A stretch of DNA of 64,000 bases from Podospora comata (lineage: Eukaryota > Ascomycota > Sordariomycetes > Sordariales > Podosporaceae). This document shows positions 32,394 to 42,703 of this stretch, piece by piece. The position numbers were made by a program, and so were the translations under genes. Position 1 is the first letter of the stretch; the number at the start of each line of letters is the position of its first letter. The stretch is from NCBI GenBank assembly GCA_017354895.1, contig CP071497.1, positions 2,418,001 to 2,482,000 on the forward strand. Direction: 5' to 3'. The notes under the pieces are model-generated. The model saw only the letters and a program-made list of their open reading frames with translations. It made no database searches and had not been told where the DNA came from.

Positions 32394-33014
32394 TTTGATT
32401 GAATGTCTCGGGTATCTGTCGGCTTTGTTTGTTGGAGAGAGAAGATTGGGTTGGAGGAGGTTGTTTGGAGAAGGGGACGAGATGGAGAGAGAAGAGGGGA
32501 ATTAAAAATTGAAGGCAAAGGATGGATGAGAAATTCGTAGAGTGGCGGGGTAGTAGAATAGGTGGAGAATAATAAAGCGGAGAATACTAAGGCGGAGAGA
32601 GGAAGGTGGAAAGAACAAGGCAGAGAGTGAAGCCAGGGTTGGAAGGAGCTGATCTGATGTCAGTGTAGGGAGGGGGCGGAATCCGATGACAGTATTGGAA
32701 GGGGCGGAATTTCTGGGGAGAGATCGGAGCTTTCATCTAATGCCATGACGTTACCAGACCAATGCGGCTACAGTTGGTTACCTAGGTCAGAGGATACGGA
32801 CCTGACAGTAGGGCTACAACATAGCTTCCCATCAATTGACCATTTAACACCTTAAAGTTCTTTATATCAAGACGGTGAAAGCAGCAAGGACACAAAGTTT
32901 GAGGGTTCATCTGGTACCAATGGAACGTCGGCAAGCCACAAGATGCCACACCCAATGGTTAGAGATTAATCTCAAGGCCAGGGTGATGAAAGGTTTATTG
33001 ATGTCTTTTATCGA
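32394..33014. other. Upstream region of the 32393 gene
   Basis: A/G-rich on the plus strand from 32400 to 32640 (CT-rich leader on the coding strand); homologous to the flank of the second copy near 34385-34480. No gene. Confidence 0.4.
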
Positions 33015-33178
33015 TCTCAACTTTCATCGCCACATGCTGCCAGCTCTCATTGTCACCAATCCTAGCTTTCATCGTCATCAATCCTAGCATTCATCATCAC
33101 CAAGCCCAGCTTTCACCGTCGCCAATCCCAATTCTAACCCTCATCAATCCCAGCTTGTACCACTACCGTACCCTATGC
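33015..33178 (+). repeat. 22-bp interspersed tandem repeat, copy 1
   Basis: Seven units with a period of 22 bp (the middle four exact), core CTTTCATCGTCATCAATCC joined by CAG or TAG. Units have diverged but are easily aligned. The same unit occurs in reverse orientation at 40935-41062. Confidence 0.7.
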
Positions 33179-33734
33179 CAAAGCCGGTAGCTTATCAATC
33201 CAACTTCATCGATACGATGCTTCACTAGCTATCAATAGAACTTGACAACAGTTTCCTGAGAGGCCTTGGAACATTCCTGGTAGTTTCAAGGATTGTGGTA
33301 CTAGCGGTTCTTTACATCTTCTGCCCGATTACCACGGCATTTTATTGGGGTGCGCGTTTTTCCAGAGGACGTTCGGCATACACTTCTAAGCTTTTCATTC
33401 GTGTGGAGGTTGAAAGATGCAGAAATGTGTGGGTGAGGCTATGCATACGTTTCTGTTGGCGAAAATATGTCAGGGAAGGTTGTGGGTAAGGAAGTCTTAT
33501 GATGAGGGGTGGAGGGAGAGAATTCTGGAGAGATTTTGAGCCTGTTTTGGGAGGGACATTGTGCCATAACAATCATGTATCAGATTGGATGCTCACAGCT
33601 TTCTTCATGATTATATCAAATGCGTGTTTAGATCTAGAATGTCATGTCGCAGATAGAGACTGTGTATATGTAACTGTTGATATCCGGAGTCAGGCGTATG
33701 CTTTTCCCAAAGCACTGCGAACCTCTAGAGCCGG
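33179..33734. other. Unique spacer
   Basis: No gene is supported. Lies between the 22-bp array and AGGCCT-type array 4. Confidence 0.35.
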
Positions 33735-33905
33735 TAATTATCTTTTAGTCTTTTAAAGCCTCTCGACTTCAGGGTCCCCGGGTCTTTTAAAGGCATGTAG
33801 ACTATCACTACAGGTCTGTACACTATCATTACAGGCCTGTCCGCTATCCCTCTCTATTTTGTTTAACGGCATACTAACTATTATTAAGGCTAATAATCAT
33901 TCAGG
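33735..33905 (+). repeat. AGGCCT/TAACTATCTTT interspersed repeat, array 4
   Basis: About six degenerate units (for example AGGCATGTAGACTATCACT, AGGTCTGTACACTATCATT, AGGCCTGTCCGCTATCCC). The array ends just where the homology of the duplicated segment (from about 33912) begins. Confidence 0.6.
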
Positions 33906-33998
33906 TGGTTGGTCAAGATTTAAAGAACTTCAGAGGTCTAACTGATTCATTGATGGTATGGTATAATTCCAGTCATGCGTATCTGCCCCTCTAGCACC

Positions 33999-34382
33999 TC
34001 ACCACCAGTCTCCAGCGGACGCTGGGTCTGCGAGTCTCCGAATATCCCTGTCGATCTCGATGATCTTAGCTTCAGCAGCCCTCCACTTATTCTCGATAGC
34101 AATGATGGGTTTGAAACTCCGTTTGAGCTTAACGCTGGTGAAGATGCGCACTCGGTACTCGGCTGGGCCTCCATAGGTCAACCAGCAAAAGCCATGAGAT
34201 TTGGGGAAACACTTGGGGATAACATGTGTCCACATGCGGACAATGGGGTCCGAGCTTCAGAAGGCGATGTCTCCGGGTCTGTACAATACATGAAGGGTAT
34301 TAGTGGCGAACTCTGCACAGCTGAGGACAAATGCACTTACAGTTTCGGCACTTATGCCAATGCGAGTTCGCGAAGGAGGCAT
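33999..34382 (-). pseudogene. Copy 2 of the 31.7-32.4 kb gene, decayed
   Basis: The minus strand starts at an ATG at 34382 with a GTAAGT donor after about 42 bases. It then reads PGDIAF, a TGA, MWTHVIPKCFPKSHGFCWL, EYRVRIF and AAEAKIIEIDRDIRRLA, aligning to copy 1 (WLKLLALFFSSFDRF, NLRVRV, EAKFIEIVDEIRRI). The middle of copy 1 is missing here. Both 3' flanks (AAAGAACTT...TTGATGGT) and both leaders align, so this is a segmental duplication followed by decay. Confidence 0.55.
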
Positions 34383-34793
34383 TGTGGATTTGCTTGTTGA
34401 AGAGAGAAGGTTGAGTCGAAGGTGGGGTGGAAGACAATGGTGGAAGGCTGAGAGAGATGGAAGACGTTAAATATTGAATTCGTCGGGTCGTGGGACAGCA
34501 GAAGAGGCAGGATCGACATCAGTGTGGAAGAAGCGGAACTCAACGTGTTTTTGAAGGAGCGGAATTCAATATCAGTAGCGGAAGGAGCGGACCTTCTAGA
34601 GGATGGTCGCTGTTTCCATGAGTGTCAGGAGGTTCCCGATTAAGGCCGTCACGGTGAAGTAATGGGGAGTTATCACATTAAGTAGATAAAGATCAACTTC
34701 TCGAGAGGTATCAAGCCTTCCATTCCTTGGAGGAGATACCCAGCCTAAATGCCGCACATACTCTTCCATCTCCGGCCGAGTGACGAGCACTGC
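34383..34793. other. Flank of duplicated segment
   Basis: The left part (to about 34480) aligns with the leader of copy 1. Nothing else seen. Confidence 0.35.
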
Positions 34794-35611
34794 TCAGAGC
34801 GCTGGTACTGCGCCATACCGCCCACGTCCATCATTGCCGCGTAAAGTATCATCCTTCAAATCTTCAGATTGCCGGTGGAGTGGTGTCTGATCAGTTCGTA
34901 ATTCCCCGTTATCTCTCTGGTACTGTTTGATGAGATTCCGCAGCGGCTCGTTGTCCTTTTTGAGCCTCCTGTTCTCCTCCCTCTCTTGTTCCAATTGCTT
35001 GAAGGACACGAGGTCTTCTAGCTGATGGAAGCCTCAGCGGGAACAAGCTGGTTCTGATTAGAGGGCTGCACCGCGCTGTCGATCACGAGGCTATCAGTCG
35101 AACTTGAGGGGGTGATGATGAGTGGCTCGTCATCGGAGGTATCCTCATGGCCCGCGTCCGAGTTGACCAAGTTTGGATGTGACAAGATATGGCCAGGGAG
35201 GCACCGACTGGTGCGATTGGATTCCGCTTCACAGATTGCGCGAGTGTGCTCTTCATATAGCTGGTCTCTTGGATGTCGGTCCTGGGTTTCCTCATCAGTT
35301 TCGCCGTCTTCATCAGATTCGTCGTCATCTTTGTCGTCGCCAGAGTCTGACTCTGACTCTTCTCCGGAAACAGAATCTGAATCTTCAAAAGGTTCGTCGT
35401 CACCTTCTTCATCCTCCTCTACATCATCCTCCTTTTCATCATCCTCCGCGTATAGATAATATACTCCACGCAATTTAGACTCCAACCATGGACCGTCTCG
35501 TCCGCACTTTCGAGCAACGTGTATTCCAACTGCGCACGTGGCTGCAATTAAACACACAGAACAAAAATGGAAAGGGAGATGCCAAAGAATATCGTCAGGT
35601 ATATGCAGCAT
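34794..35611 (-). CDS. Acidic, coiled-coil hypothetical protein, about 255 aa
   Basis: Two exons fit: 35611-35072 and 35021-34794. They are joined by a 50-nt phase-0 intron (GTGCAG donor, CTAATC branch-like site, CATCAG acceptor). Residues about 8-35 are hydrophobic and Cys-rich (HLPFHFCSVCLIAATCAVG) and could be a membrane segment. A very acidic stretch follows (EDDEKEDDVEEDEEGDDEPF, then D/S/E-rich to about residue 115). After the intron comes a Leu/Glu/Arg/Lys heptad-like helix (LEQEREENRRLKKDNEPLRN). No family recognised. The donor is weak, so the two parts may instead be separate frames. Confidence 0.45.
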
Positions 35612-36286
35612 GGGATATTTTGGATCCAGCCCCGGCCGCGCGTACCGATGCTATAGGACTCGGAGCCCAGCATTGTGAATGATATCCGGTGGTTAACCTG
35701 AAGGGCGCAATGTGGGTATCTGAATGGCAAAAGTCTGGTGGATATGGTTTTTGGAACGGTAAGACAAAGGAAGAATGGCATGGAAAAGGTTTTCGGGTTT
35801 CCCCAGACTTTTTGGAACGCGTCTCTGAGGTCACTTGGTTTTTGGGTTTTTAAGCCACGCGTGTGCCCCCTCTCAGACGCTCCACATACTGTGACAAACT
35901 GAAAATACAGGGCCATCATGCTCGCAAATAGTTTGGATATCGCTGAGTATGCCTCTGTAGACGAGAAAGTTTGGATGGAGGTGTGGCACTACGGTAGGCC
36001 ACAACGCCCAAGCTCCTGACTTTCAGCCACCAGCAAGTTCAGGTATCGCGATTTGTATCTCCCAACGGGCTTGTGAATGACATGGCCTGTGGCGGTGGGA
36101 GCAAGGCACTCCTCGTCGGGGCTTGGTACTGGCGTGGAAGCTTTTTGGAGGCTGAGAGCAACTTGATGCTGCGGCCTTGACCCCACTTCCAGGCTTCGAT
36201 ATTTAGTTTGAGATCTCCTCCTCCCAAGTTCCTTTGCTTTCATCCCTCTTCTCTCAGAAAAGAGTGTAAACGAGAAACAAGAAACC
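35612..36286. other. Intergenic stretch
   Basis: No supported gene. A minus-strand frame at 35548-35919 lacks coding character. The last 50 bases are the leader of relic B. Confidence 0.35.
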
Positions 36287-37692
36287 ATGAGTCCACGTTG
36301 AGTGACTTGCCCGTTTTGCAGGTGGCTCTTCACTGGTGTAACACCACCTTGGTGCAATGAGTTCCGTGGCCGTACGTCTTCTTATTTCCTGCATTGTTAC
36401 GATAGCTTACTGACACTCGCATGATCCAGTTGTTATCGACAGGGAGGAGGGAAGCGACGGTCAAAATATGCTGACAGGACGCGGCTGCTATGATGATCCC
36501 GGTGATGGGGGCTTCATTGCTCCCTCCAACCCCGACGGTTCCTACGACGATGAGGGGTATGACAAATACGCAGAAGAGGACGACTACTTCTCAACATCCA
36601 GAAACAGTAAAGTCGGCAAGCGCGGCTATGTCATCCACGATGTTTGTTGGCCACTTCTGGAGGAAGCCTTGTCCCCAGGCCCGGTTCCGCTCGACAGAGT
36701 GTTTCAAATCCTAGAGTCTTTTCGCGAGGGGAGGGGAGCCACCAGGTCGAGTGGGCTGATACATGGGGGTTTGACGATGATGAGTATTTCCCCTGGGAAA
36801 TGACCAGCGGGAGAAAGCTGCGCGATGAAGAGTGTCCACGCTCGCACGTAGACCCATCTTTTGTTGATGCTCGACGGAAGCGCATAGCCGGAAAGGCAAG
36901 TGTGAACCGGGAACACATTTGGAAGCGCGTTGAACAGCTGGCATGTCTTGTGAAGTCAAAGCCTCAGGATGCCGAACAATGTACGTCATCTCCTTGGAAC
37001 AAGACGATTGCCCCTGACGACTGCCGCTGGGTCAAAGTAGCAGGAGGCCAAAAACCTTTGTCTCGGCAGAGCATTGCTGTTCCTGAAACTATCTCAAAGG
37101 TGTCTGTTTCAATTGTCAAATTTAGCCCCTTTGGCTACATTTCGGGACTTCGACTTGGGTTTGGTGTATGTATACGAACTATGACTCGAAGCTCAACGGG
37201 AAAAGCCAGCTTACCTCACTCTTTCCCATATAGGGGTTCCATCTCGTCAGCATAGCTGCAGTCCTCAAAGACAACGTCAACACATCGAACGACGATGGCA
37301 GCGATAACGATATGGCCAATCCGGATCGACCTCTCAAAGATCTTGGCCTATGGTACCCCCGAGTCCCGCCTGACTCTCTCAAACTCAACGCCGTCTTCCA
37401 CCGAGCCAAGCAATATCTGCCGGGTTTCAGACCTGTCTTTTGGACACATTTCGGTGGACTAAAAGGTGCCTACCTGAAGCACTTGACCAGAATATCCTTT
37501 CATGATTATGGCCGCTTTGGCTTCTTCAGGCACGTGCCTAGCAAATGACATGTTGAGACTTTCAAGGGGTCAAACTTGGTCGTGGAGAAGCCCAAGTTGA
37601 TCACGGGTTTCTATGGGGAGCAATGGGGCTTTGGGCTTGGGGCGCCCGGGGTTATCACTGAATATGAAGGGGTAGTTAATGCCCTCGACTAA
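36287..37692 (+). pseudogene. CxxC / PWxxEFR family protein, relic B
   Basis: Paralogue of the relic at 11510. The ATG at 36287 reads MSPR, then TGA where A has Trp-Trp, then VTCPFCRWLF (CxxC), PPWCNEFRG. Intron 36372-36429 (GTACGT...TCCAG) precedes VIDREEGSDG, GYVIHDVCWPLLEEALS and PLDRVFQILESF. A frame change near 36730 leads to VEWADTWGFDDDEYFPWEM, REHIWKRVEQLACLV and ISKVSVSIVKFSPFGYISGL. Intron 37166-37233 is regular. The last exon contains another TGA (37546) and ends LITGFYGEQWGFGLGAPGVI. At least three breaks; TGG-to-TGA and CGA-to-TGA changes would fit RIP. Confidence 0.7.
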
Positions 37693-37835
37693 TCCTCTTC
37701 AAGCCTTTCGTCTATCTTTCAAGGCATGTATATTTAACACCCATTTATTATCTAAAAGGCATTCTAGTTATCTTTTAAGGCATATCAACTATCTTGAAAG
37801 CCATGTTGACCACCTATCCTTTAAGGCCTTGATCT
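37693..37835 (+). repeat. AGGCCT/TAACTATCTTT interspersed repeat, array 5
   Basis: About six units (AGGCATTCTAGTTATCTTTT, AGGCATATCAACTATCTTG and relatives). It starts directly after the stop of relic B and ends 63 bases before the first possible exon of the NLR relic, so it fills the space between two decayed genes. Confidence 0.65.
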
Positions 37836-37898
37836 TGTGCCGCATTCTCTATTCTTTTGTGTATGGTGTGTCAGGTCATCATTGGATATATCAGCGCT

Positions 37899-40665
37899 AT
37901 GTCAGGTCAATCATTCGCTCCCTCTGTTGCTGTGCTCCTTCTTTGCGGCCCATCAGTGGCTGCCAGCGCTGGTAAGGTGCTTCCTGCCTTGTCAGCCCGA
38001 TTCTCAGCCCGAGTGAGGGGTATGTTACCGAGAGCCTGCTTTCCTTGACATTTTTGGTTCATTTCTTTCTGAGCACAATCAGGCTCCCGCAATCCGTGGT
38101 TGACTCAGAAACCGTCAACCTCTGCCTCCACGCATCGACCATCGCAAACGACACCCGTCACGTGCAGCGCTAACAAGGACCCTGTTACCTCTATCGGTCT
38201 GGTATCGGCCATCCTGTCATTCGTCACGTTTGGTTCGAAGCTGGTCAAGGGCGGCATCGAAATACACTGCGAGGGAAATCTGTCGGAAAATGCCACGCTG
38301 GAAGATGTGATCGCCAGGATGGACCCCTTCCAGACACGTCTGTTCTCAGGTCTCTTCCTAGAGACGAGTCCTTATCGGACAACGAAAAGGATCTACGCCA
38401 TCTTGCAGAGGACTGTCATCGGATTGCCAGTGACCTTCTACACCTTCTCAGAACCATGAGACGACCAGACTCAAAGGGGCTGCAGGCTGCTTGGGGAACG
38501 ATAGATGCATCATGGAGAAGCCTTATCCACGGTAAAAGCAGACTTTGAAGGACGGGCTAGACAAGTGCTATGGTCGTCTCACTACGGTTTTAGTTTGGTC
38601 CACCAAGTTCAGCGTCGATAGCATTGCTTCGTCGGCTCATGGTAATTCAAGGAAACTACACCAGATTCAGACAAGCATTGACGAGCTGAGACATGCTCAA
38701 CAGGCTTCGGCAGCGTCGACACTGATGCAAATTCTCTTTCATCACGCTTCCACACAAACGTCACTGGAAAAATAGGCGGGTGAGTGGTGCCACCAAAGCC
38801 TCGGACATGAGGAGAGCTGATTTCAGGATGGCAGGGCGTCGCACTCTTGTCAAGGTCAATTTCTTCTTTTCTACCGTCATCGGCAGTGCCCAACAGAAGC
38901 TTGTAGGACTGATGAGAACTCTTCTTCACAATGATCTCAGATGCTGCCCTGAAATGACGCCGGTCCTTCTCCCTGAAGCCTGGGATGAAGTCAAGAGCGT
39001 TCCGCAGGAAACGATGCTTTTCAAATTGACGGTGCGACCGCCTTACGGGCTCTCAACCAAATCTTTCAGGATGCCTCGCAGAGCACCAATTGCTTTTGCG
39101 TGTTCATCAACGGCCTTGATGAATTCCAGGACCCAGATGGGTGGGATCAGTCCGACTTGGTCGACCTGCTCTACAAATGGGCACCTGCAGGGCAGTCCAG
39201 TGTCAAATTATGTGTCGCAAGTAGAGAGCAGACGGCCTTCTGCAGCAAATTTGCGCCGGAGCTCACGATTCGTCCACACGATCTTACGCGGTACGATATG
39301 GAACGATTTGTGGAGGAAAGACTGCAAAAGGTTCCGGACGTTGAACTCAAACAAAAGCTGATTCGGACTATCCCTCAAAAGGCTGAAGGTGTGTTCATCT
39401 GGGCCAAGCTCGTTGTCGGAGAGATACGGGAGGATTTGAATATGGGCGATGCAGTTGATCTCGACTTGAACATATTTGATCGTTTCCCAGCTGGCCTGCG
39501 ACCGCTTCTCAACAGAACAGTGGCAACCATCCCCGAAAGACACCGTCGTAACGCGTATCTTGTCTTTGCCATACGTCCGGTGATGGAGCGACTTATAGTC
39601 CCTTGTTCCGTCGTTGCGCTCTCTTTCATACATGAGTATTGCAAAAACCCCCAGTTTGCATCTACACTTACTCCTCTGAAGTGGCAACTAGAAATAGTGG
39701 TAGACGCAGATACGGTCATCGATTCTGATGACGAGCGTGTTGATAAGGCCAAGACCCAGCTTCGAACCTGGTGCAGGGGGCTGGTGGAGGTGTTGATTGT
39801 TCACCCGGGTGCTTCAGCACGGAGCACTTGGGGTCTAGGTACTGGTATCAGTTACCCGTCACGGATGCTACTGCATCAAACCTATTTTTCACACAGAACA
39901 GTCTCGGAGTATTTCCAGTAGGCTGTGGTTCAAGATGTTCTGCTCAAAGGCGGAGTGACGAGGGATACCACTCATGACGCCATTTCGCAGATGCTCCTCG
40001 CCGAATTCTGCTACTGCGGCCCTCTCCCCCGTATATGCCACCGTGGCTGGATGAAACAGCTGCTCCTTCTTCGACACAAACATTCTTTGGACGGTCCGCC
40101 GTTTGTGTTCTTGGAACGCCTGCAAAATGTCATGACCCGCAGGCAAGTGGTAATGCGGTTTATCCTTGCCGAACAGAGGGAAAAGCAGCACCTGGAGCTG
40201 AATCCCAACAAGGACCACGATTCGTCTCAAACTCGAGGCGAGATAATTGACATTGGAACCATCGCAATGAGCGAAGTGCCAGACATGCCGTGGTGGAGTG
40301 ACAAAGTAAAACTCTGGGGACCGTTTTTCACAGTGATCCGGTGCGGGAAGTACGAGTATCCCACTTGGAAGCTGCAGACTGACCACAACTTCAATCCCGA
40401 TCTATTAAGTATCGCCGCAACAGTTTACCTCGCCATTGGCGCCAGCCATGTGAGCCCTTCACGCTATGGGAAGGTGACTGGGCTTGATCCAACCGATCAG
40501 CAGCATTGCGAATTTTTGGAACAAGTCTTTACGAAATATCGGAAACACCTTTTCAACAAGACGACATTTGTGCCCAGGCCCACATACACAAATCCGTGGA
40601 AGAGGAAATTTCGAGACGAGCGTTCAACTAATACGGTCACACCCGAAGAATGCCTGACTATCTAG
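37899..40665 (+). pseudogene. NACHT-type NLR relic
   Basis: Fungal NLR text with many breaks. A possible first exon (ATG 37899, intron 37972-38082) gives MSGQSFAPSVAVLLLCGPSV. The typical N-terminal region follows: DPVTSIGLVSAILSFVTFGS, then in another frame DLRHLAEDCHRIASDLLHLL. After that come FFFSTVIGSAQQKLVGLMR and LLHNDLRCCPEMTPVLLPEAW, Walker B-like CVFINGLDEFQDP, sensor VKLCVASRE and an NLR-type C-terminal part down to TPEECLTI (39100-40665, one stop near 39919). The P-loop segment (GKxGSGKST) expected before FFFSTV is missing, as are about 70 surrounding residues. Such proteins act in non-self recognition. This copy cannot bind nucleotide as seen. No repeat sensor domain follows. Confidence 0.7.
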
Positions 40666-40934
40666 GAGCATTATATCATGTGGCAGTTCGGAGGAACGAT
40701 TTCTGACCATGTGTCAACACTATCCGATGAAGACTCTGATTCTTATTAGCAAAGAAGGCGCGAGGAAGCTTTCTGTCACTGTGTAAGTGTTACACGTACA
40801 GTTGAAACTTGTACGTTGTCTTAGCCGGGCCTGTTAACATGGGATCAAGGGGCACTTCTCACAGCTCTGGTTGCTTCCTTTCTCGAAGGAAGGAAGCGGC
40901 ACTTGAATGACACGAATAGGATCTAAGCTACGAG
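40666..40934. other. Spacer
   Basis: 3' flank of the NLR relic. No feature seen. Confidence 0.3.
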
Positions 40935-41062
40935 ATGATAGCTGGGACTGGGGATAATAAAAGCTGGGATTAGGGCTATGAGAGCTCGGTTTAATGACAA
41001 TAAATTTGGATTAACGACAGTACAAGCCTGGGTTAGAATGATATAAGCTTGGGATACCTAGC
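40935..41062 (-). repeat. 22-bp interspersed tandem repeat, copy 2 (inverted)
   Basis: About six units with exact 22-bp spacing, plus-strand core AGCTGGGATTAnnGnnAT. Reverse-complemented, this aligns with the array at 33015-33178. Confidence 0.65.
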
Positions 41063-42703
41063 CTGGGGATGGTAGCTATCTGGGAAGCCCTTGGTCACAC
41101 CAAAATCACCATCAACTGAACAAAGTCCATATCTAGATATCACACAAGCACATAGGATAGGTCCACGAAACTCCAGTACGACAGGAACATGTATCCGATC
41201 AATAGGAGGGCCCAACCACCTCACTGGACGCAGGTACAAGGCACGTGTTGCGGCGTGACATGCACGGAGCGAGGGAGCCGGAGTCGGGAGGATTACAAGG
41301 TGTGTGTGATGGTGGTATTTGCGTGTCACGGAACCAGCTACGTTCAATGTCCAGAAAGCAGTGGCTGTCATGAAATGTATAGGTTGTTGATAATCCTGGC
41401 GTATCGGCGGCTGGGAGGCAGATCGGATGCTACTTTGGGAAGAGACACGAAGCGCGGAGGGAGACGTTGAGCAGTTGAGCCGAGGCGCGCGCTTCTTTAA
41501 TTCTTGACAGCTTCACGCGAAGAAATCCAGACGACAAGAGGCATTTGCGATTGATGGCATTATCGGAATTTCATGTCAATGATGAGAAGCTGGACAAGGG
41601 AGAGAGCATTTGGGTTGGTCTGGAAGCATTTGTTTGTGGAGTATGTGGAAGAGGGCTGTGCAGCAACGGCAGGGCTTGCAATTTCAGGCTTATGCAGCCA
41701 CCCCGGCGTGTTCTTTAATTTTTCTTTAAAATGCCTTGCCCTCCGTCCCCGTTTGTTGTTGTTGTTGTCGGTGTTATGCGGGTGGAGACATGTTCGTATT
41801 CAGCGGTTCCGTGTCTACAATGTATTTATTTAACCCCAAATCGCCTGACAGCCGACAGTAACGGTACGACAAAAACAACAACCAACCGCCAATGAAGTTG
41901 CAGCGCCAGCAGAGAAGCAGAAGTGATCAGCTCAGGTCAAGACAGACGGACTCACCCGAGGGTGGAGAGGGAGAAGGGGTGGGAAACTGAATGCACAAAA
42001 AATGAAAACGGCTGGCGGCGTGCTTTGGACCGAAACCCCCGTGTTTCTTGTTTCAAGTTGGACTCCCCGGCCCCGCCGCCACCAGATGCCCAGCGCCCAG
42101 CGCCCAGCCTAGAGGTTATCGCCAGTTTACCGCTGTATTTTTTTCTGTTTTTTTGACATTTGGAGCATTATCCCTATTGACTCCATCGACAACAGGGCAC
42201 GGGGATCGCTATCGTTCAAATTGGCTATCCAGTGTCCTAAAATACACCAATTATCCCGGCATGACAGGTATGAGGGCGGAGGAAAACCGTTTGAATGGCC
42301 GGCGCCGCCGTGAACACGAATGCAGATGGGAACGTGGCAGGGTGACACACAGTGTGTGCATAATTTGCCAGGGTTGGTATCGTGGGAGTTGGGACGATGC
42401 TCAGATGACAGATGCTGATAGAGTAAAGGCTTGGAGTCAGACGGCAGCAGTAACATGGGATGCGATTCTGCTAACGGCACATCAGGGCCGCGACCTTGCA
42501 GTGATCGGCGGAAGAGAGCCGGGCTCCTGAAATTTGTTCTCCTCTGCCAACGCGCTTCCATTGGCCCACTGGGCCGTGTGGGTGCTCCGTCGCGCTAGGC
42601 TCGGTTGGGACGACACCTGGGGGAAGCGACGACTGGCGAGGAGGGTGCCCCTGCAGGGAAGCACAGAAGCACAGCGACGAGCCCCCAGCATCCCGAGGTC
42701 CCA
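41063..42703. other. Gene-free stretch
   Basis: No supported gene. Contains short direct repeats such as GCCCAGC repeated near 42088-42110. The right end is promoter region for the WSC gene. Confidence 0.4.

Noticed and set aside
35548-35919. 123-codon minus-strand frame with a hydrophobic end
   Set aside because: Overlaps the start of the acidic coiled-coil gene in another frame; no domain, weak coding character.
38609-40386. Minus-strand frames opposite the NLR relic
   Set aside because: Antisense shadows of NACHT text.
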